Origin: Microbacterium gorillae
GTDB lineage: Bacteria > Actinomycetota > Actinomycetes > Actinomycetales > Microbacteriaceae
DNA length: 64,000 bases
Assembly: GCF_000826185.2 (NCBI RefSeq)
Contig: NZ_LN648875.1
Span: forward strand, 1,298,356 to 1,362,355
Reading direction: 5' to 3'
A program made the translations under genes and the position numbers. Below the pieces are notes generated by a model, which saw only the letters and a program-made list of their open reading frames with translations, made no database searches and was not told the DNA's origin. Below, one piece after another: positions 40,135 to 49,338 of this stretch; the first letter of the stretch is position 1; each line of letters starts with the position of its first letter.

Positions 40135-41031
40135 ATGGGCATTCACGCAAGACCACTGTTCGACATCGCACTGCCCGCCGACTACGGCAGCGGCGACGCC
40201 CTGCGCGCGGTGGTGCGCCTGGCCGATCGGGCCGGATTCGACATGTTCTCCCTGACCGATCACCCCTACAACCCCGGCATGTATGACGCGTACGCGGGCC
40301 TCGCTTACCTCCTCGGCGCGACCGACAACATCGGTGCCTACGTCAGCGTGACCAACTCGCCGCTGCGTCCGGCCCCGATGCTGGCCCGCACGGTGGCGAC
40401 GCTGTCAGACATCTCCAACGACCGCTTCGTGCTCGGCATCGGAGCCGGCGGATTCTGGGACGCGATCGTCCGCATGGGCGTCCCGCGCCTGACCCCGGGG
40501 GAAGCCGTGGAGAGCTTCGAGAAGAGCATTCAGCTCGTCCGGGACCTCACCGGTGGTGGACCGAGCGTCACCAACGACCTCGTCCAGGGCATCCAGCCCG
40601 CCCCCGTTGCCACCCCGCCGATCTGGACCGGGTCTCAGGGTCCCAAGAGCCTCCGCGTCACCGGACGCCTGGCCGACGGCTGGGTGCCGCCGAACGGCGC
40701 CGACTGGACGACGGACATCGTGCGCAACGGCCGGGCCATCATCGACGCCGCCGCAGTCGACGCGGGCCGCGATCCCTCCGACGTCGGCACGATCTACAAG
40801 CTCGGCGGAGCACTGACCCCGTTCGATCTGGCCCAGACCCGCGGTCCGAACGGACTCTTCATGGGTGGGTCGTCCCGCCAGTGGGTGGAGGAGATCACCA
40901 CGGCCGTCCGGGAACACGGCGCGACCGGCTTCAACACCTCGCTCACCGACGAGACCGGCGCGATCACCGCCGACGTCATCCAGCGCTTCGGCGACGAGGT
41001 CATCGCCCCCGCCCGCGCCGCCCTCGGCTGA
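40135..41031 (+). CDS. LLM class flavin-dependent oxidoreductase
   Basis: A 298-residue luciferase-like monooxygenase-family protein: strand/helix repeats of a TIM barrel (ADRAGFDMFSLTDHPYNPG, then RFVLGIGAGGFWDAI, IWTGSQGPKSLRVTGRLADGW). The family uses FMN or F420; the cofactor is not decided here. The ATG at 40135 has GAGAGGA upstream; the longer frame covers the promoter. Divergent from the amino-sugar operon but no functional link is obvious. Confidence 0.87.
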   Translation: MGIHARPLFDIALPADYGSGDALRAVVRLADRAGFDMFSLTDHPYNPGMYDAYAGLAYLLGATDNIGAYVSVTNSPLRPAPMLARTVATLSDISNDRFVLGIGAGGFWDAIVRMGVPRLTPGEAVESFEKSIQLVRDLTGGGPSVTNDLVQGIQPAPVATPPIWTGSQGPKSLRVTGRLADGWVPPNGADWTTDIVRNGRAIIDAAAVDAGRDPSDVGTIYKLGGALTPFDLAQTRGPNGLFMGGSSRQWVEEITTAVREHGATGFNTSLTDETGAITADVIQRFGDEVIAPARAALG

Positions 41032-41067
41032 CCGACGGCTCGATCGCGGTCCGCCGACGTGGCGGGA

Positions 41068-42951
41068 TCAGTGCTCGCCGAGAACGATGATCTGATCCCC
41101 CGGGGCGAAGACGACGCGGCTCGACTTCGCCGGGTTCAGGTGCACGCCATAGGCGCTCGCGCGATCCCGGGCGGACGCCGCCTGCCGGTAACCGATGGCC
41201 GTCTCGCCGTGACGTCGCGCGGCTTCGATGATCCCGGTCATCTCCACCTCGGCGCCGAGCTCGACATACTCCTGCGCCGGATGCAGGTAGATCTCGCAGT
41301 CCGTGCTGGAGAAGAGAACGTCGTATACGTCGGCCACAAGCGCGTCCTCCGAGATCTGCGCCAGGGCGAGAGCGACGAGCTTGTCCGTGACGATGAAGTC
41401 GTCTGCTTCCGTGACCTCAGCGAGTTCCCGGTTCGCGTCGTCGAGCATCTCGCTGACGATGTTCAGGTCACGGCCCGCCCGGCGGGCGATGTCACGCAAC
41501 TGGAGGAGGGTGACGAGGGTCCGACTGTCCGCCTGCTGCGTGCCGACGGTCGGGTCGGCCAGCACGATCACATGGTCGTACGACGTCGCGTCCAGCGTCT
41601 CGAGCAGGCGTCGTTGTGTCGCGTCCCCCACCCAGCTCGTGACGGACAGTCGCTCCAGCTCCGGAAGCTCCGGAAGCGGGCGACGGGTCACGATCGTCGC
41701 CCTGGATCCGGCCGCGACGTACTGATCGAGCTCCGCCAGCATGGTGGGCAGCGTGCTGCTCTCGCCGAGCACCAGGATGCGCTCCGCGGCCTGCGGGGGC
41801 CGTTCGCGCTTGACGATGCCGGTGGCGTCGACGCGATGGCGTTCGCCGAGGTGGATCGTGCTGTCGTCCTCGGCAATCACGATGAGGCGATCTCCTGAGA
41901 TCAGTGCCAGGTCTCCCGGGGGATTCAAACGCACCCCGCCGTCACGGACCACACCGATCACCGTGGAGTCATCGAAGGCCATCTGAGCGTCGAAGTACGT
42001 CGATCCGATCAGCGTGGGCTGGTCGGTGATGTAGATCTCGTCGCGGTCGAAGTCGAGCAGCTCCTGGTAGATGTTGGACAGCCCGGACTGCCGGCACGTC
42101 TGCACCGTGATCCGCCCGATGAAGTCCGGGCCGACCACCCACTTGACCTCATCACCGCCGACCAGACGTGCGATGTCGAGGTTGGCGGGCTCGGTGAGTT
42201 CGCCGACGACGTGGTACTTCCGCTCCGAATGCACCGGACTGCTGGTCAGCGCGAGGGCGGCCTTGATCACGTCCGTGTCGGGGTCATCCGTCCCCTCCGG
42301 CCCGAGCAGAATGATGCTGCGCGCCGTGGCGGGGTTTCCGATCTCGAGATCGATCAGCGACTTCGGATCGCCCGTGCGACAGATCACGGTGGTTCCGCGG
42401 AGGTCGCGGACGAGCGCGCGGATCTCGTCCTCCATCGCCACCTTGTCGCGGTCGGCGAGCACCACGATGTGCGCGCGACGACGTGACTCGTTCGCCATCG
42501 CCAGCTCCCGAATGATCGAGAACACCTTCGAGTTCCAACCGAGGATCAGGGTGTGATCGCGCTCCAGGACCCGCGAGCGCCCCTTGCGCAGTTGCTCGAT
42601 GCGCCCGTCGAACGCGCCGGACACGATCCCGATGAGGCTCGCGACGATGATCAGCCCGCCGATCGTCACGATCAGCATCAGCACCCGGAACGCCCAGCCC
42701 CGGTCCCCGCCCATGGTTCCGGGATCGAGAGTGCGCATGAGCGCGCCCCACATGAAATCGAAGGGTCCTTCGTCTGGATCGGGCGAATTCTCATCCCGAA
42801 TCAGAGCGAGGACGATCCACGTGATGACCCCGAGCACGACGACGAACACCAACGTCGCGAGTCCGAGCAACCCCATCAGCGCAACGGTGCCACCGGACAT
42901 CCAGACGTCGAAGCGGTAGCGCAGGCGCTCACGCAGGGTCGACTGCGGCAT
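41068..42951 (-). CDS. CASTOR/POLLUX-related ion channel with TrkA-N/RCK domains
   Basis: A 627-residue membrane protein. Two N-terminal transmembrane segments (GGTVALMGLLGLATLVFVVV and FRVLMLIVTIGGLIIVASLI) bracket a short pore-like stretch, and a long cytoplasmic part contains two Rossmann-like nucleotide-binding (RCK) units, HTLILGWNSKVFSIIRELA and ERILVLGESSTLPTML. This matches bacterial homologues of the plant CASTOR/POLLUX channels. A role in ion (K+ or Ca2+) homeostasis is inferred. The start at 42951 follows GGGAGAG; the upstream extension in the open frame is a shadow of the HutD-like gene. Confidence 0.85.
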   Translation of the reverse strand: MPQSTLRERLRYRFDVWMSGGTVALMGLLGLATLVFVVVLGVITWIVLALIRDENSPDPDEGPFDFMWGALMRTLDPGTMGGDRGWAFRVLMLIVTIGGLIIVASLIGIVSGAFDGRIEQLRKGRSRVLERDHTLILGWNSKVFSIIRELAMANESRRRAHIVVLADRDKVAMEDEIRALVRDLRGTTVICRTGDPKSLIDLEIGNPATARSIILLGPEGTDDPDTDVIKAALALTSSPVHSERKYHVVGELTEPANLDIARLVGGDEVKWVVGPDFIGRITVQTCRQSGLSNIYQELLDFDRDEIYITDQPTLIGSTYFDAQMAFDDSTVIGVVRDGGVRLNPPGDLALISGDRLIVIAEDDSTIHLGERHRVDATGIVKRERPPQAAERILVLGESSTLPTMLAELDQYVAAGSRATIVTRRPLPELPELERLSVTSWVGDATQRRLLETLDATSYDHVIVLADPTVGTQQADSRTLVTLLQLRDIARRAGRDLNIVSEMLDDANRELAEVTEADDFIVTDKLVALALAQISEDALVADVYDVLFSSTDCEIYLHPAQEYVELGAEVEMTGIIEAARRHGETAIGYRQAASARDRASAYGVHLNPAKSSRVVFAPGDQIIVLGEH

Positions 42952-43098
42952 GTTCTCTCTCCCCTGGGTCCGGACACCCGACCGGCGAGGGGACACCCCG
43001 GATGCGGGTCCGCGCACGCGCGTACGGCGAGCCCCATCGTCTCGCCCGTGTCCGAAATCTAGCGAACACGGCACCGGATCGCACAAGCTGGAACCACG

Positions 43099-43674
43099 AT
43101 GCGACTGCTGCGACGATCCGAACGAACACCCCGCCCGTGGAAGAACGGTCTGGGCGTCAGCCACGACGTGCTCGTCGGCGAGGCCCAGGACACGGGCGCG
43201 GACGCGCCGTGGCTCATCAGCATCGCAACGGTGAGCGGTGACGTGGCGTTCTCCCGGTACGACGATGCCGATCGCGCGCTGATGCCGTTGCATCCGGCGG
43301 GCCTGGACCTGGTGATCGAGGGCGAATCGGTGCACGTGCCCCAGTACGCGGTGCTGGACTTCTCCGGTGAGCGCTCGATCTCCGTGGAACATCTCTCCGA
43401 ACCCCGCGAGGACCTGGGCGTGATCGTCGATCGGCGCCACGCGTCCGGGAGCCTCGTTCGCCTCGACGTGGACGGACACCTCTCGGTCGAACCCGGCGGC
43501 CCCGGCGAGACGGTGGTCGCCGTCGTGCTGAGCTCGACGCTCCGCTGCGGCGTGGCGCGCCTGCGTCCGGGCGACGCCGTCCTCCTCGACGAGGCGGACG
43601 CCGTGACGTTCGAGGGAACCGGGGCGATCGCCGTGGCCCGCGTGCGGCCGAGGAACCCCAGAGCCCAGCGGTAG
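43099..43674 (+). CDS. HutD/Ves family cupin protein
   Basis: A 191-residue protein with the HutD/Ves fingerprint RPWKNGLGVSHDV near the N-terminus, followed by WLISIATVSGDVAFSRYDD and a double-stranded beta-helix. HutD proteins are linked to histidine utilisation but their role is poorly known; no hut genes are nearby. The gene faces away from the channel gene and is followed by a hairpin before the tRNA gene. Confidence 0.82.
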   Translation: MRLLRRSERTPRPWKNGLGVSHDVLVGEAQDTGADAPWLISIATVSGDVAFSRYDDADRALMPLHPAGLDLVIEGESVHVPQYAVLDFSGERSISVEHLSEPREDLGVIVDRRHASGSLVRLDVDGHLSVEPGGPGETVVAVVLSSTLRCGVARLRPGDAVLLDEADAVTFEGTGAIAVARVRPRNPRAQR

Positions 43675-43689
43675 ACAGGGAAACGAAGA

Positions 43690-43715
43690 ACCCCCGGCCC
43701 AAAAGGACCGGGGGT
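43690..43715. terminator. Convergent hairpin between hutD-like gene and tRNA-Leu
   Basis: Stem ACCCCCGG / CCGGGGGT with a 10-base loop, 15 bp after the HutD-like stop and directly beyond the tRNA 3' end. It can terminate both convergent transcripts. Confidence 0.75.
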
Positions 43716-43720
43716 GTCTG

Positions 43721-43804
43721 TGCGCGAGGGGGGACTTGAACCCCCACGCCCTTACGGGCACTGGCACCTGAAGCCAGCGCGTCTACCTATTCCGCCACTC
43801 GCGC
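43721..43804 (-). tRNA. tRNA-Leu (anticodon CAG)
   Basis: An 84-nt class II tRNA on the minus strand. Acceptor GCGCGAG pairs with CTCGCGC, the anticodon arm is CTGGC-TTCAGGT-GCCAG with CAG in the loop, a long variable arm (TGCCCGTAAGGGCG) as for Leu, and the T-loop is GTTCAAGTC. CCA is not encoded. Confidence 0.95.
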
Positions 43805-43955
43805 GAATCCGGTGAACCGGACTCAACCCATCGAGCCTAACACGCACGGTGAGGTGCCGATGACCAGCCCTGACGGATTTCCCAGCCCCGCGCAGTGACC
43901 TCGTCTAGCATGGGCCAGTACGGTGAGCCCGCCGTACCCCTGCCCGAGGAGCCAT

Positions 43956-44690
43956 GTGGGACTGCTTGACAGCTTCGAGAAAGGTCTCGAGCGCGCCGTG
44001 AACGGTGCGTTCGCCAAGACCTTCCGCAGCGGCATCCAGCCCGTCGAGATCGCCTCCGCGCTGCGGCGCGAGATCGACGTGAAGTCGGCCGTCGTCAGCC
44101 GCGACCGCATCCTCGCGCCGAACACGCTCCGCGTGCTGCTCTCCCCCGCCGACGAGGCGAACATGGCGTCCCTGGGATCCGCCCTCACCACCGAGCTCGA
44201 CCAGCTGGTGCGCAAGCACGCGAAGAAGCAGGGCTACGCGTTCGCCGGGCCCGTCTCGATCAGCATCACCGCGGACCCGAACGTGCCCACCGGCACGGTC
44301 CGCGTCGAATCGTCCACCGCGAAGGGTGAAGACGTGCGCTGGATCGGGGTGGTCGACGTGGAGGGCAAGCGCCACCCGTTGACCAAGGCGCGCACGGTCA
44401 TCGGCCGCGGTTCCGACGCCGACATCACCATCTCCGACGCCAACACCTCGCGCAAGCACGTCGAGATCGTCTGGGACGGCAAGCACGCGATGGCTCGTGA
44501 CCTCGGCTCGACCAACGGTTCCAAGCTCAACGGCGCCGCCTTCACCTCGAGCCCGCTGGAGCCGGACTCGGTCATCACGATCGGCCGCACCAAGATCGCT
44601 TTCCGCATCGTGGCGCAGGCGACGCGCCCCGCGCGGCGTCCGGTCGACGACTCCACCCGCATCTTCGACGCCCAGGAGTATGACCGATGA
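43956..44690 (+). CDS. fhaA: DUF3662/FHA domain protein (FhaA)
   Basis: A 244-residue two-domain protein. The N-terminal DUF3662 domain begins GLLDSFEKGLERAVNGAF and the C-terminal FHA domain holds TVIGRGSDADITISD and SRKHVEIVWDG, LGSTNGS, the phosphothreonine-binding residues. FhaA binds phosphorylated partners of the PknB pathway, such as the MviN-like flippase, in peptidoglycan control. The GTG at 43956 has GAGGAG upstream. First gene of the fhaA-fhaB-pstP-rodA-pbpA-pknA-pknB operon. Confidence 0.92.
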   Translation: MGLLDSFEKGLERAVNGAFAKTFRSGIQPVEIASALRREIDVKSAVVSRDRILAPNTLRVLLSPADEANMASLGSALTTELDQLVRKHAKKQGYAFAGPVSISITADPNVPTGTVRVESSTAKGEDVRWIGVVDVEGKRHPLTKARTVIGRGSDADITISDANTSRKHVEIVWDGKHAMARDLGSTNGSKLNGAAFTSSPLEPDSVITIGRTKIAFRIVAQATRPARRPVDDSTRIFDAQEYDR

Positions 44691-45232
44691 GTGAGTTGAC
44701 GCTGCTCCTGCTCCGCATCGGCTTCCTGGTCGTGATGTGGTTCTTCGTGTTCGGCGTCATCTACTCCCTGCGGTCGGATCTGTTCGGCGTTCGCGCTCGC
44801 AAGCTGCCGGACTCCGGCACCATCGACACGCCGCGGCCCACGCCGGCGCTGAAGCGCGAACCGGGACCCTCTGCCCCGACCGAACCCGTCGCCCGTCCCC
44901 GGCGCGAGGCACCGGCCGCCGGCGGTGCGGCAGTCCGCGACGCGGTTTCGCGCATCGTGATCACTTCCGGCCCGAAGGCGGGCCTGGAGATCCCCCTCGG
45001 CGATCACCCGATCACGATCGGCCGCTCTCGCGAGTCCGGACTGGTGATTCGGGACGACTACACCTCCTCCCACCACGCCCGTCTCGTGCTCTGGGGTGAG
45101 CAGTGGATGATCCAGGACCTCGATTCGACGAACGGAACCTGGCACGACGGCGAACGCGTCGCCTCGCCCGTCCCGATCCGCGTCGGCGCCCCCGTCAAGG
45201 TGGGCGCGACGACGTTCGAATTGAGGAAGTAA
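44687..45232 (+). CDS. fhaB: FHA domain protein with N-terminal membrane anchor (FhaB/FipA type)
   Basis: A 181-residue protein: one N-terminal transmembrane helix (LLLLRIGFLVVMWFFVFGV), a Pro/Arg-rich linker and a C-terminal FHA domain (PITIGRSRESGLVIRDDY, SSHHARLVLWG, DLDSTNGTWHDG). It is the FipA/FhaB protein of the division and kinase cluster. Start overlaps the fhaA stop by 4 bp. Confidence 0.92.
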   Translation: MSELTLLLLRIGFLVVMWFFVFGVIYSLRSDLFGVRARKLPDSGTIDTPRPTPALKREPGPSAPTEPVARPRREAPAAGGAAVRDAVSRIVITSGPKAGLEIPLGDHPITIGRSRESGLVIRDDYTSSHHARLVLWGEQWMIQDLDSTNGTWHDGERVASPVPIRVGAPVKVGATTFELRK

Positions 45233-45236
45233 CTCC

Positions 45237-46475
45237 GTGGCATTCGAGGGCTCGGCAGTCGCGATCTCCCACACCGGCAGGGTGCGGTCGAACAATCAGG
45301 ACTCCGGTTACGCCGGTTCCAACCTGTTCGCCGTCGCCGACGGAATGGGCGGTCACGCCGGCGGAGACGTCGCCTCGGCGATCGCGATCAAGCGTCTCGA
45401 GGAGCTCGATCACCCGTTCTCGGCGCCGCGAGAGGCGGAGAACGCCCTCGTCGAGGCACTGGTCGACACCGCCGGCGCGCTGATCGACACGTCCAAGAAG
45501 CGCCCCGAGCTGACCGGCATGGGTACCACCGTCGACGCGATCCTGATGGTGGACGACTACGCCGTGATCGCCCACATCGGCGACTCGCGCATTTACCTGT
45601 TCCGCGACGGTGAACTGACGCAGATCACCACCGACCACTCCTTCGTGCAGCGTCTGGTCGATTCCGGCCGAATCACGCCGGAAGAGGCGCGCTACCACCC
45701 GCGCCGGTCGGTTCTCATGCGGGTGCTCGGCGATCAGGACCCGAACCCCGAGATCGACACGTTCGTGATGGCGACACAGCCCGGCGATCGCTGGCTGCTG
45801 TGCTCGGACGGCTTGTCCGGCGTCGTTGACGAGCCGCACATGAAGAAGGTGCTGACCGGCGGTTATGCCCCAGGCCGCACCGCCGATGTGCTGCTCAAGC
45901 AGGCCCTCGACGGCGGGGCACCGGACAACGTCACCATGGTGATCGTCGACGTCGGCGGCGCGCACCCGGCCTTCTCCGCCGCCGCCACGATCGTCGGCTC
46001 AGCGGCGAACCCGGTCGGCATCGAGGTTCCCGCGGCGCGCGCGACGCGCAGCAGCTGGCTGCACCCGGTCCGCCAGGCCGCCAACGAGCCGACCCACTTC
46101 GAGCCCGCGCAGGAGTTCCTGGAGGAGCTGATCGAGGAGGACCGCCGCCGCGCCCGCCGCCGCCGCGCATCCTGGATCGTCGGGTTCATCCTGGTCCTCG
46201 CCCTGATCGCGAGCGGACTGTTCCTGGCATACCAGTGGACCCAGACGCGCTACTTCGTCGGTCCGAACGACGACTCGGTCGTGATCTATCAGGGCATCCA
46301 GCAGAACATCGGTCCGATCTCGCTCTCGCACGCCTACGAGCAGACCGGCATCCTGCTCGCTGATCTTCCCGATTACGATCGCAGCCGGGTCGAGGACACC
46401 ATCCCCGCCCGCTCACTGCCCGATGCGGAGGCGATCGTGGACCGTCTGCGATCGCATGCGGAGGCGAACAAGTGA
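45237..46475 (+). CDS. pstP: PP2C-family Ser/Thr phosphatase
   Basis: A 412-residue membrane phosphatase. PP2C motifs: RSNNQDSGY, FAVADGMGGHAGGD, GMGTTVD, AHIGDSRIYLF and DNVTMVIVD, carrying the Mn/Mg-binding aspartates. A basic stretch (RRRARRRRAS) precedes the transmembrane helix WIVGFILVLALIASGLFLAY near residue 310, followed by an extracytoplasmic tail. It removes phosphate from PknA/PknB and their targets. GTG start after GAGGAAG, 4 bp after fhaB. Confidence 0.93.
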   Translation: MAFEGSAVAISHTGRVRSNNQDSGYAGSNLFAVADGMGGHAGGDVASAIAIKRLEELDHPFSAPREAENALVEALVDTAGALIDTSKKRPELTGMGTTVDAILMVDDYAVIAHIGDSRIYLFRDGELTQITTDHSFVQRLVDSGRITPEEARYHPRRSVLMRVLGDQDPNPEIDTFVMATQPGDRWLLCSDGLSGVVDEPHMKKVLTGGYAPGRTADVLLKQALDGGAPDNVTMVIVDVGGAHPAFSAAATIVGSAANPVGIEVPAARATRSSWLHPVRQAANEPTHFEPAQEFLEELIEEDRRRARRRRASWIVGFILVLALIASGLFLAYQWTQTRYFVGPNDDSVVIYQGIQQNIGPISLSHAYEQTGILLADLPDYDRSRVEDTIPARSLPDAEAIVDRLRSHAEANK

Positions 46476-47878
46476 GCGCCGCTCCGGCTCAGGTGAGCGG
46501 CGACACCGCAGTGCTGAAGGCGCTGCGGAAGATCCGCATGCCGCAGAAGCAGCGCAACCGTGAACTCGTCCTGCTGCTGTTCGCTCTGGTCGTCGCGGGC
46601 GCGTCCATCGTGCTCGTGCAGCTGGCCACCAAGGGCTCCGTGCAGCCCACGTTCCTCGTGCTCGCCGGGGTGCTCGCCGCACTCACGATCGCCCTCCACA
46701 TCGTGCTCCGGTTCCGTGCTCCGGACGCGGACCCGTTCGTGGTCCCGATCGCCACGCTGCTGACCGGGCTCGGCATCGCCGAGATCTACCGCATCGACAT
46801 CCACTGGGTGGACGTGGGCGAGGTCACCGCCGGCTGGGGTGAGACGTCCATGCGCCAGGTGGCATGGGCCGCGATCTCGCTGGTCGCGACGATCGTCCTG
46901 GTCATCGCCCTGCGCAACTACCGCGTGCTGTTCCGGTACACGTACATCTTCGGCCTCGCCGGTCTCCTGCTCCTGCTGCTGCCGTTCGTCCCGGGCCTGG
47001 GTTCGGATGCGAACGCCGACGTCTGGGTCTCGATCGCGGGCATCTTCTCCTTCCAGCCGGGTGAGCTCGCCAAGATCTGCCTGGCGATCTTCTTCGCCGG
47101 ATACCTCGTCCGCACGCGCGAGAGCCTGGTCTCGGCGGGGCACCGCTTCCTCGGGATGACGTGGCCCCGCGCGCGCGAACTCGGACCCCTCCTCGTGCTG
47201 TGGTTGCTCTCCCTCGGCATCATCGTGCTCCAGCGCGACCTCGGCACCGGACTGCTCATCTTCGGCATGTTCGTCGCGATGCTCTACGTCGCCACGGGAA
47301 AGACCAGCTGGGTCGTCATCGGTCTCGTGCTCGCCGGCGGTGGCGCGTTCCTCGCCTCCCGCGTGCTGCCCTACGTCGGACACCGCTTCAACAACTGGCT
47401 GAACGCCTTCGACCCCCAGGTCATCAACCAGCCCAACGGCAGCTATCAGCTGGTGCAGGGCATCTTCGGCCTCGGTCAGGGCGGCCTGATCGGTACCGGA
47501 CTCGGGCAGGGTCGGCCGTACATCACCCCCCTGGCGCAGAGCGACTACATCCTGCCGAGCCTCGGTGAGGAGCTCGGGCTCGTCGGAGTCTTCGCGATCC
47601 TCGCGCTGTACATGGTCTTCGTGAGCCGCGGACTGCGGATCGGCCTCACCGGGCAGGACGATTTCGGCAAGCTCCTGGCGACGGGCCTGGCGTTCACGAT
47701 CGCGCTGCAGGTGTTCATCATGGTCGGCGGGGTCACGCGGATCATCCCGCTGACCGGCCTGACCACGCCGTTCCTCGCGGCCGGTGGATCCTCCCTCATC
47801 GCCAACTGGCTGATCGTCGGGGTGCTGCTGCGCATCTCGGACGCCGTCCGCCGCGTCCCCCGGGTGGTGATCGGATGA
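46472..47878 (+). CDS. rodA: FtsW/RodA/SpoVE family peptidoglycan polymerase
   Basis: A 468-residue polytopic SEDS protein with about ten to twelve helices (ELVLLLFALVVAGASIVLVQ, then VAWAAISLVATIVLVIALRN). Conserved stretches LQRDLGTGLLIFGMFVAMLY, GSYQLVQGIFGLGQGGLIGTG and QSDYILPSLGEELGLVG are present. It polymerises glycan strands with the class B PBP encoded next. It overlaps pstP by 4 bp and pbpA by 4 bp. Confidence 0.93.
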   Translation: MSAAPAQVSGDTAVLKALRKIRMPQKQRNRELVLLLFALVVAGASIVLVQLATKGSVQPTFLVLAGVLAALTIALHIVLRFRAPDADPFVVPIATLLTGLGIAEIYRIDIHWVDVGEVTAGWGETSMRQVAWAAISLVATIVLVIALRNYRVLFRYTYIFGLAGLLLLLLPFVPGLGSDANADVWVSIAGIFSFQPGELAKICLAIFFAGYLVRTRESLVSAGHRFLGMTWPRARELGPLLVLWLLSLGIIVLQRDLGTGLLIFGMFVAMLYVATGKTSWVVIGLVLAGGGAFLASRVLPYVGHRFNNWLNAFDPQVINQPNGSYQLVQGIFGLGQGGLIGTGLGQGRPYITPLAQSDYILPSLGEELGLVGVFAILALYMVFVSRGLRIGLTGQDDFGKLLATGLAFTIALQVFIMVGGVTRIIPLTGLTTPFLAAGGSSLIANWLIVGVLLRISDAVRRVPRVVIG

Positions 47879-49338
47879 CCAAGGAACTCAAGCGACTGTC
47901 TCTGCTGGTGCTGGTGATGTTCCTGGCGCTGTTCGGCTCGGTCACCGTCATCCAGGGCGTGCAGACCGACAACCTCGCCGAGAACCCCGCGAACACCCGC
48001 GCCCGCTACGACAGCTACGAGATCCAGCGCGGCTCGATCATCGCCAGCGGCACCGCGATCGCGTCGTCGGTGCCGTCCAACGACGTCTACTCCTTCAATC
48101 GCCAGTACGTCGACGCGAAGATCTGGGCGCCCGTGACCGGCTACTTTAACGCGGCTCTGGGCGCCTCCACCGGGATCGAGAAGGAGCTCAACTCCACCCT
48201 CGCCGGCACATCCGGATCGCAGTTCTTCCAGCGGCTCGACCAGCTCCTGTCCGGCCAGTCGCCCCGTGGCTCATCGGTCGAGCTGACGCTGGACGCCTCG
48301 GTGCAGAAGGCCGCGTACGAAGCCCTCGGCGACCTGCAGGGTGCGGTCGTGGCCATCGAACCGAAGACCGGTCGCATCCTCGCGATGGTCTCCACACCGA
48401 GCTTCGACACCAACCAGCTCGCCACGCACGACACCAACGCGGCGAACGCGTTCTACGACCAGCTCGTGGCCGACCCGAACAAGCCGCTGTTCAACCGCGC
48501 GATCGGCGGAGATCTGAACCCGCCCGGCTCGACGTTCAAGCTCGTCGTGGCCGCGGCCGCACTGGAGTCCGGCGACTACACCGCGTCCTCCACGCTGCCC
48601 AACCCCGCCACGATCACGCTCCCCCAGTCCAACAGCGTCGTCAGCAACGCCAGCGGCACCACCTGTGGCACGGGCAAGACCGTGACGATCGCGGACGCCC
48701 TGCGCCTGAGCTGCAACGTGCCGATGGCCGAGCTCGCCATGAAGCTCGGCGATGACGCCATTCGCGCCACCGCGGAGAAGTTCGGGTTCAACTCGACCGT
48801 CACGACGCCGCTGGAATCCACTGCGTCGGTCTATCCCCGATCGATCTCCGACGAAGCCACCACCGGCCTCAGCGGATTCGGTCAGACGGACGTCCGAGCC
48901 ACCCCACTGCAGATGGCCATGGTGTCCGCAGCGATCGCGAACGGCGGCGCGCTGATGAAGCCGACCATGATCGATGACATCCTCGCTCCGGACCTCAGCC
49001 CGCAGGAGAATCCGTTCCCCTCCGGGCAGAAGATCGACGACGCGATCTCCCCCGAGACGGCCAAGGCCCTCGTGCAGATGATGGTCGCCAACGTCAGCAA
49101 CGGTGTCGCGAGCGGTGCAAGAATAGACGGGATTGACGTGGCGGGTAAGACCGGAACGGCGCAGAACGACGATAATCCGTACTCGCTGTGGTTCACGGGA
49201 TTCGCTCCCGCGTCCGATCCGAAGGTCGCCGTCGCGGTCGTCGTCGAGAACGGCGGCGGTGAAGGGCAGACAGGCTCGGGAGATGCGATCGCGGCTCCCA
49301 TCGCGAAACAAGTCATGGAGGCGGTGCTGAACAAATGA
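47875..49338 (+). CDS. pbpA: Class B penicillin-binding protein (PbpA)
   Basis: A 487-residue transpeptidase: single N-terminal anchor (RLSLLVLVMFLALFGSVTVI), a short dimerisation region, then the penicillin-binding domain with active-site SxxK in PPGSTFKLVVAAAAL, SxN in RLSCNVPMAEL and KTG in VAGKTGTAQN. It crosslinks peptidoglycan together with RodA. It overlaps rodA and pknA by 4 bp, so the operon is translationally linked. Confidence 0.94.
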   Translation: MTKELKRLSLLVLVMFLALFGSVTVIQGVQTDNLAENPANTRARYDSYEIQRGSIIASGTAIASSVPSNDVYSFNRQYVDAKIWAPVTGYFNAALGASTGIEKELNSTLAGTSGSQFFQRLDQLLSGQSPRGSSVELTLDASVQKAAYEALGDLQGAVVAIEPKTGRILAMVSTPSFDTNQLATHDTNAANAFYDQLVADPNKPLFNRAIGGDLNPPGSTFKLVVAAAALESGDYTASSTLPNPATITLPQSNSVVSNASGTTCGTGKTVTIADALRLSCNVPMAELAMKLGDDAIRATAEKFGFNSTVTTPLESTASVYPRSISDEATTGLSGFGQTDVRATPLQMAMVSAAIANGGALMKPTMIDDILAPDLSPQENPFPSGQKIDDAISPETAKALVQMMVANVSNGVASGARIDGIDVAGKTGTAQNDDNPYSLWFTGFAPASDPKVAVAVVVENGGGEGQTGSGDAIAAPIAKQVMEAVLNK

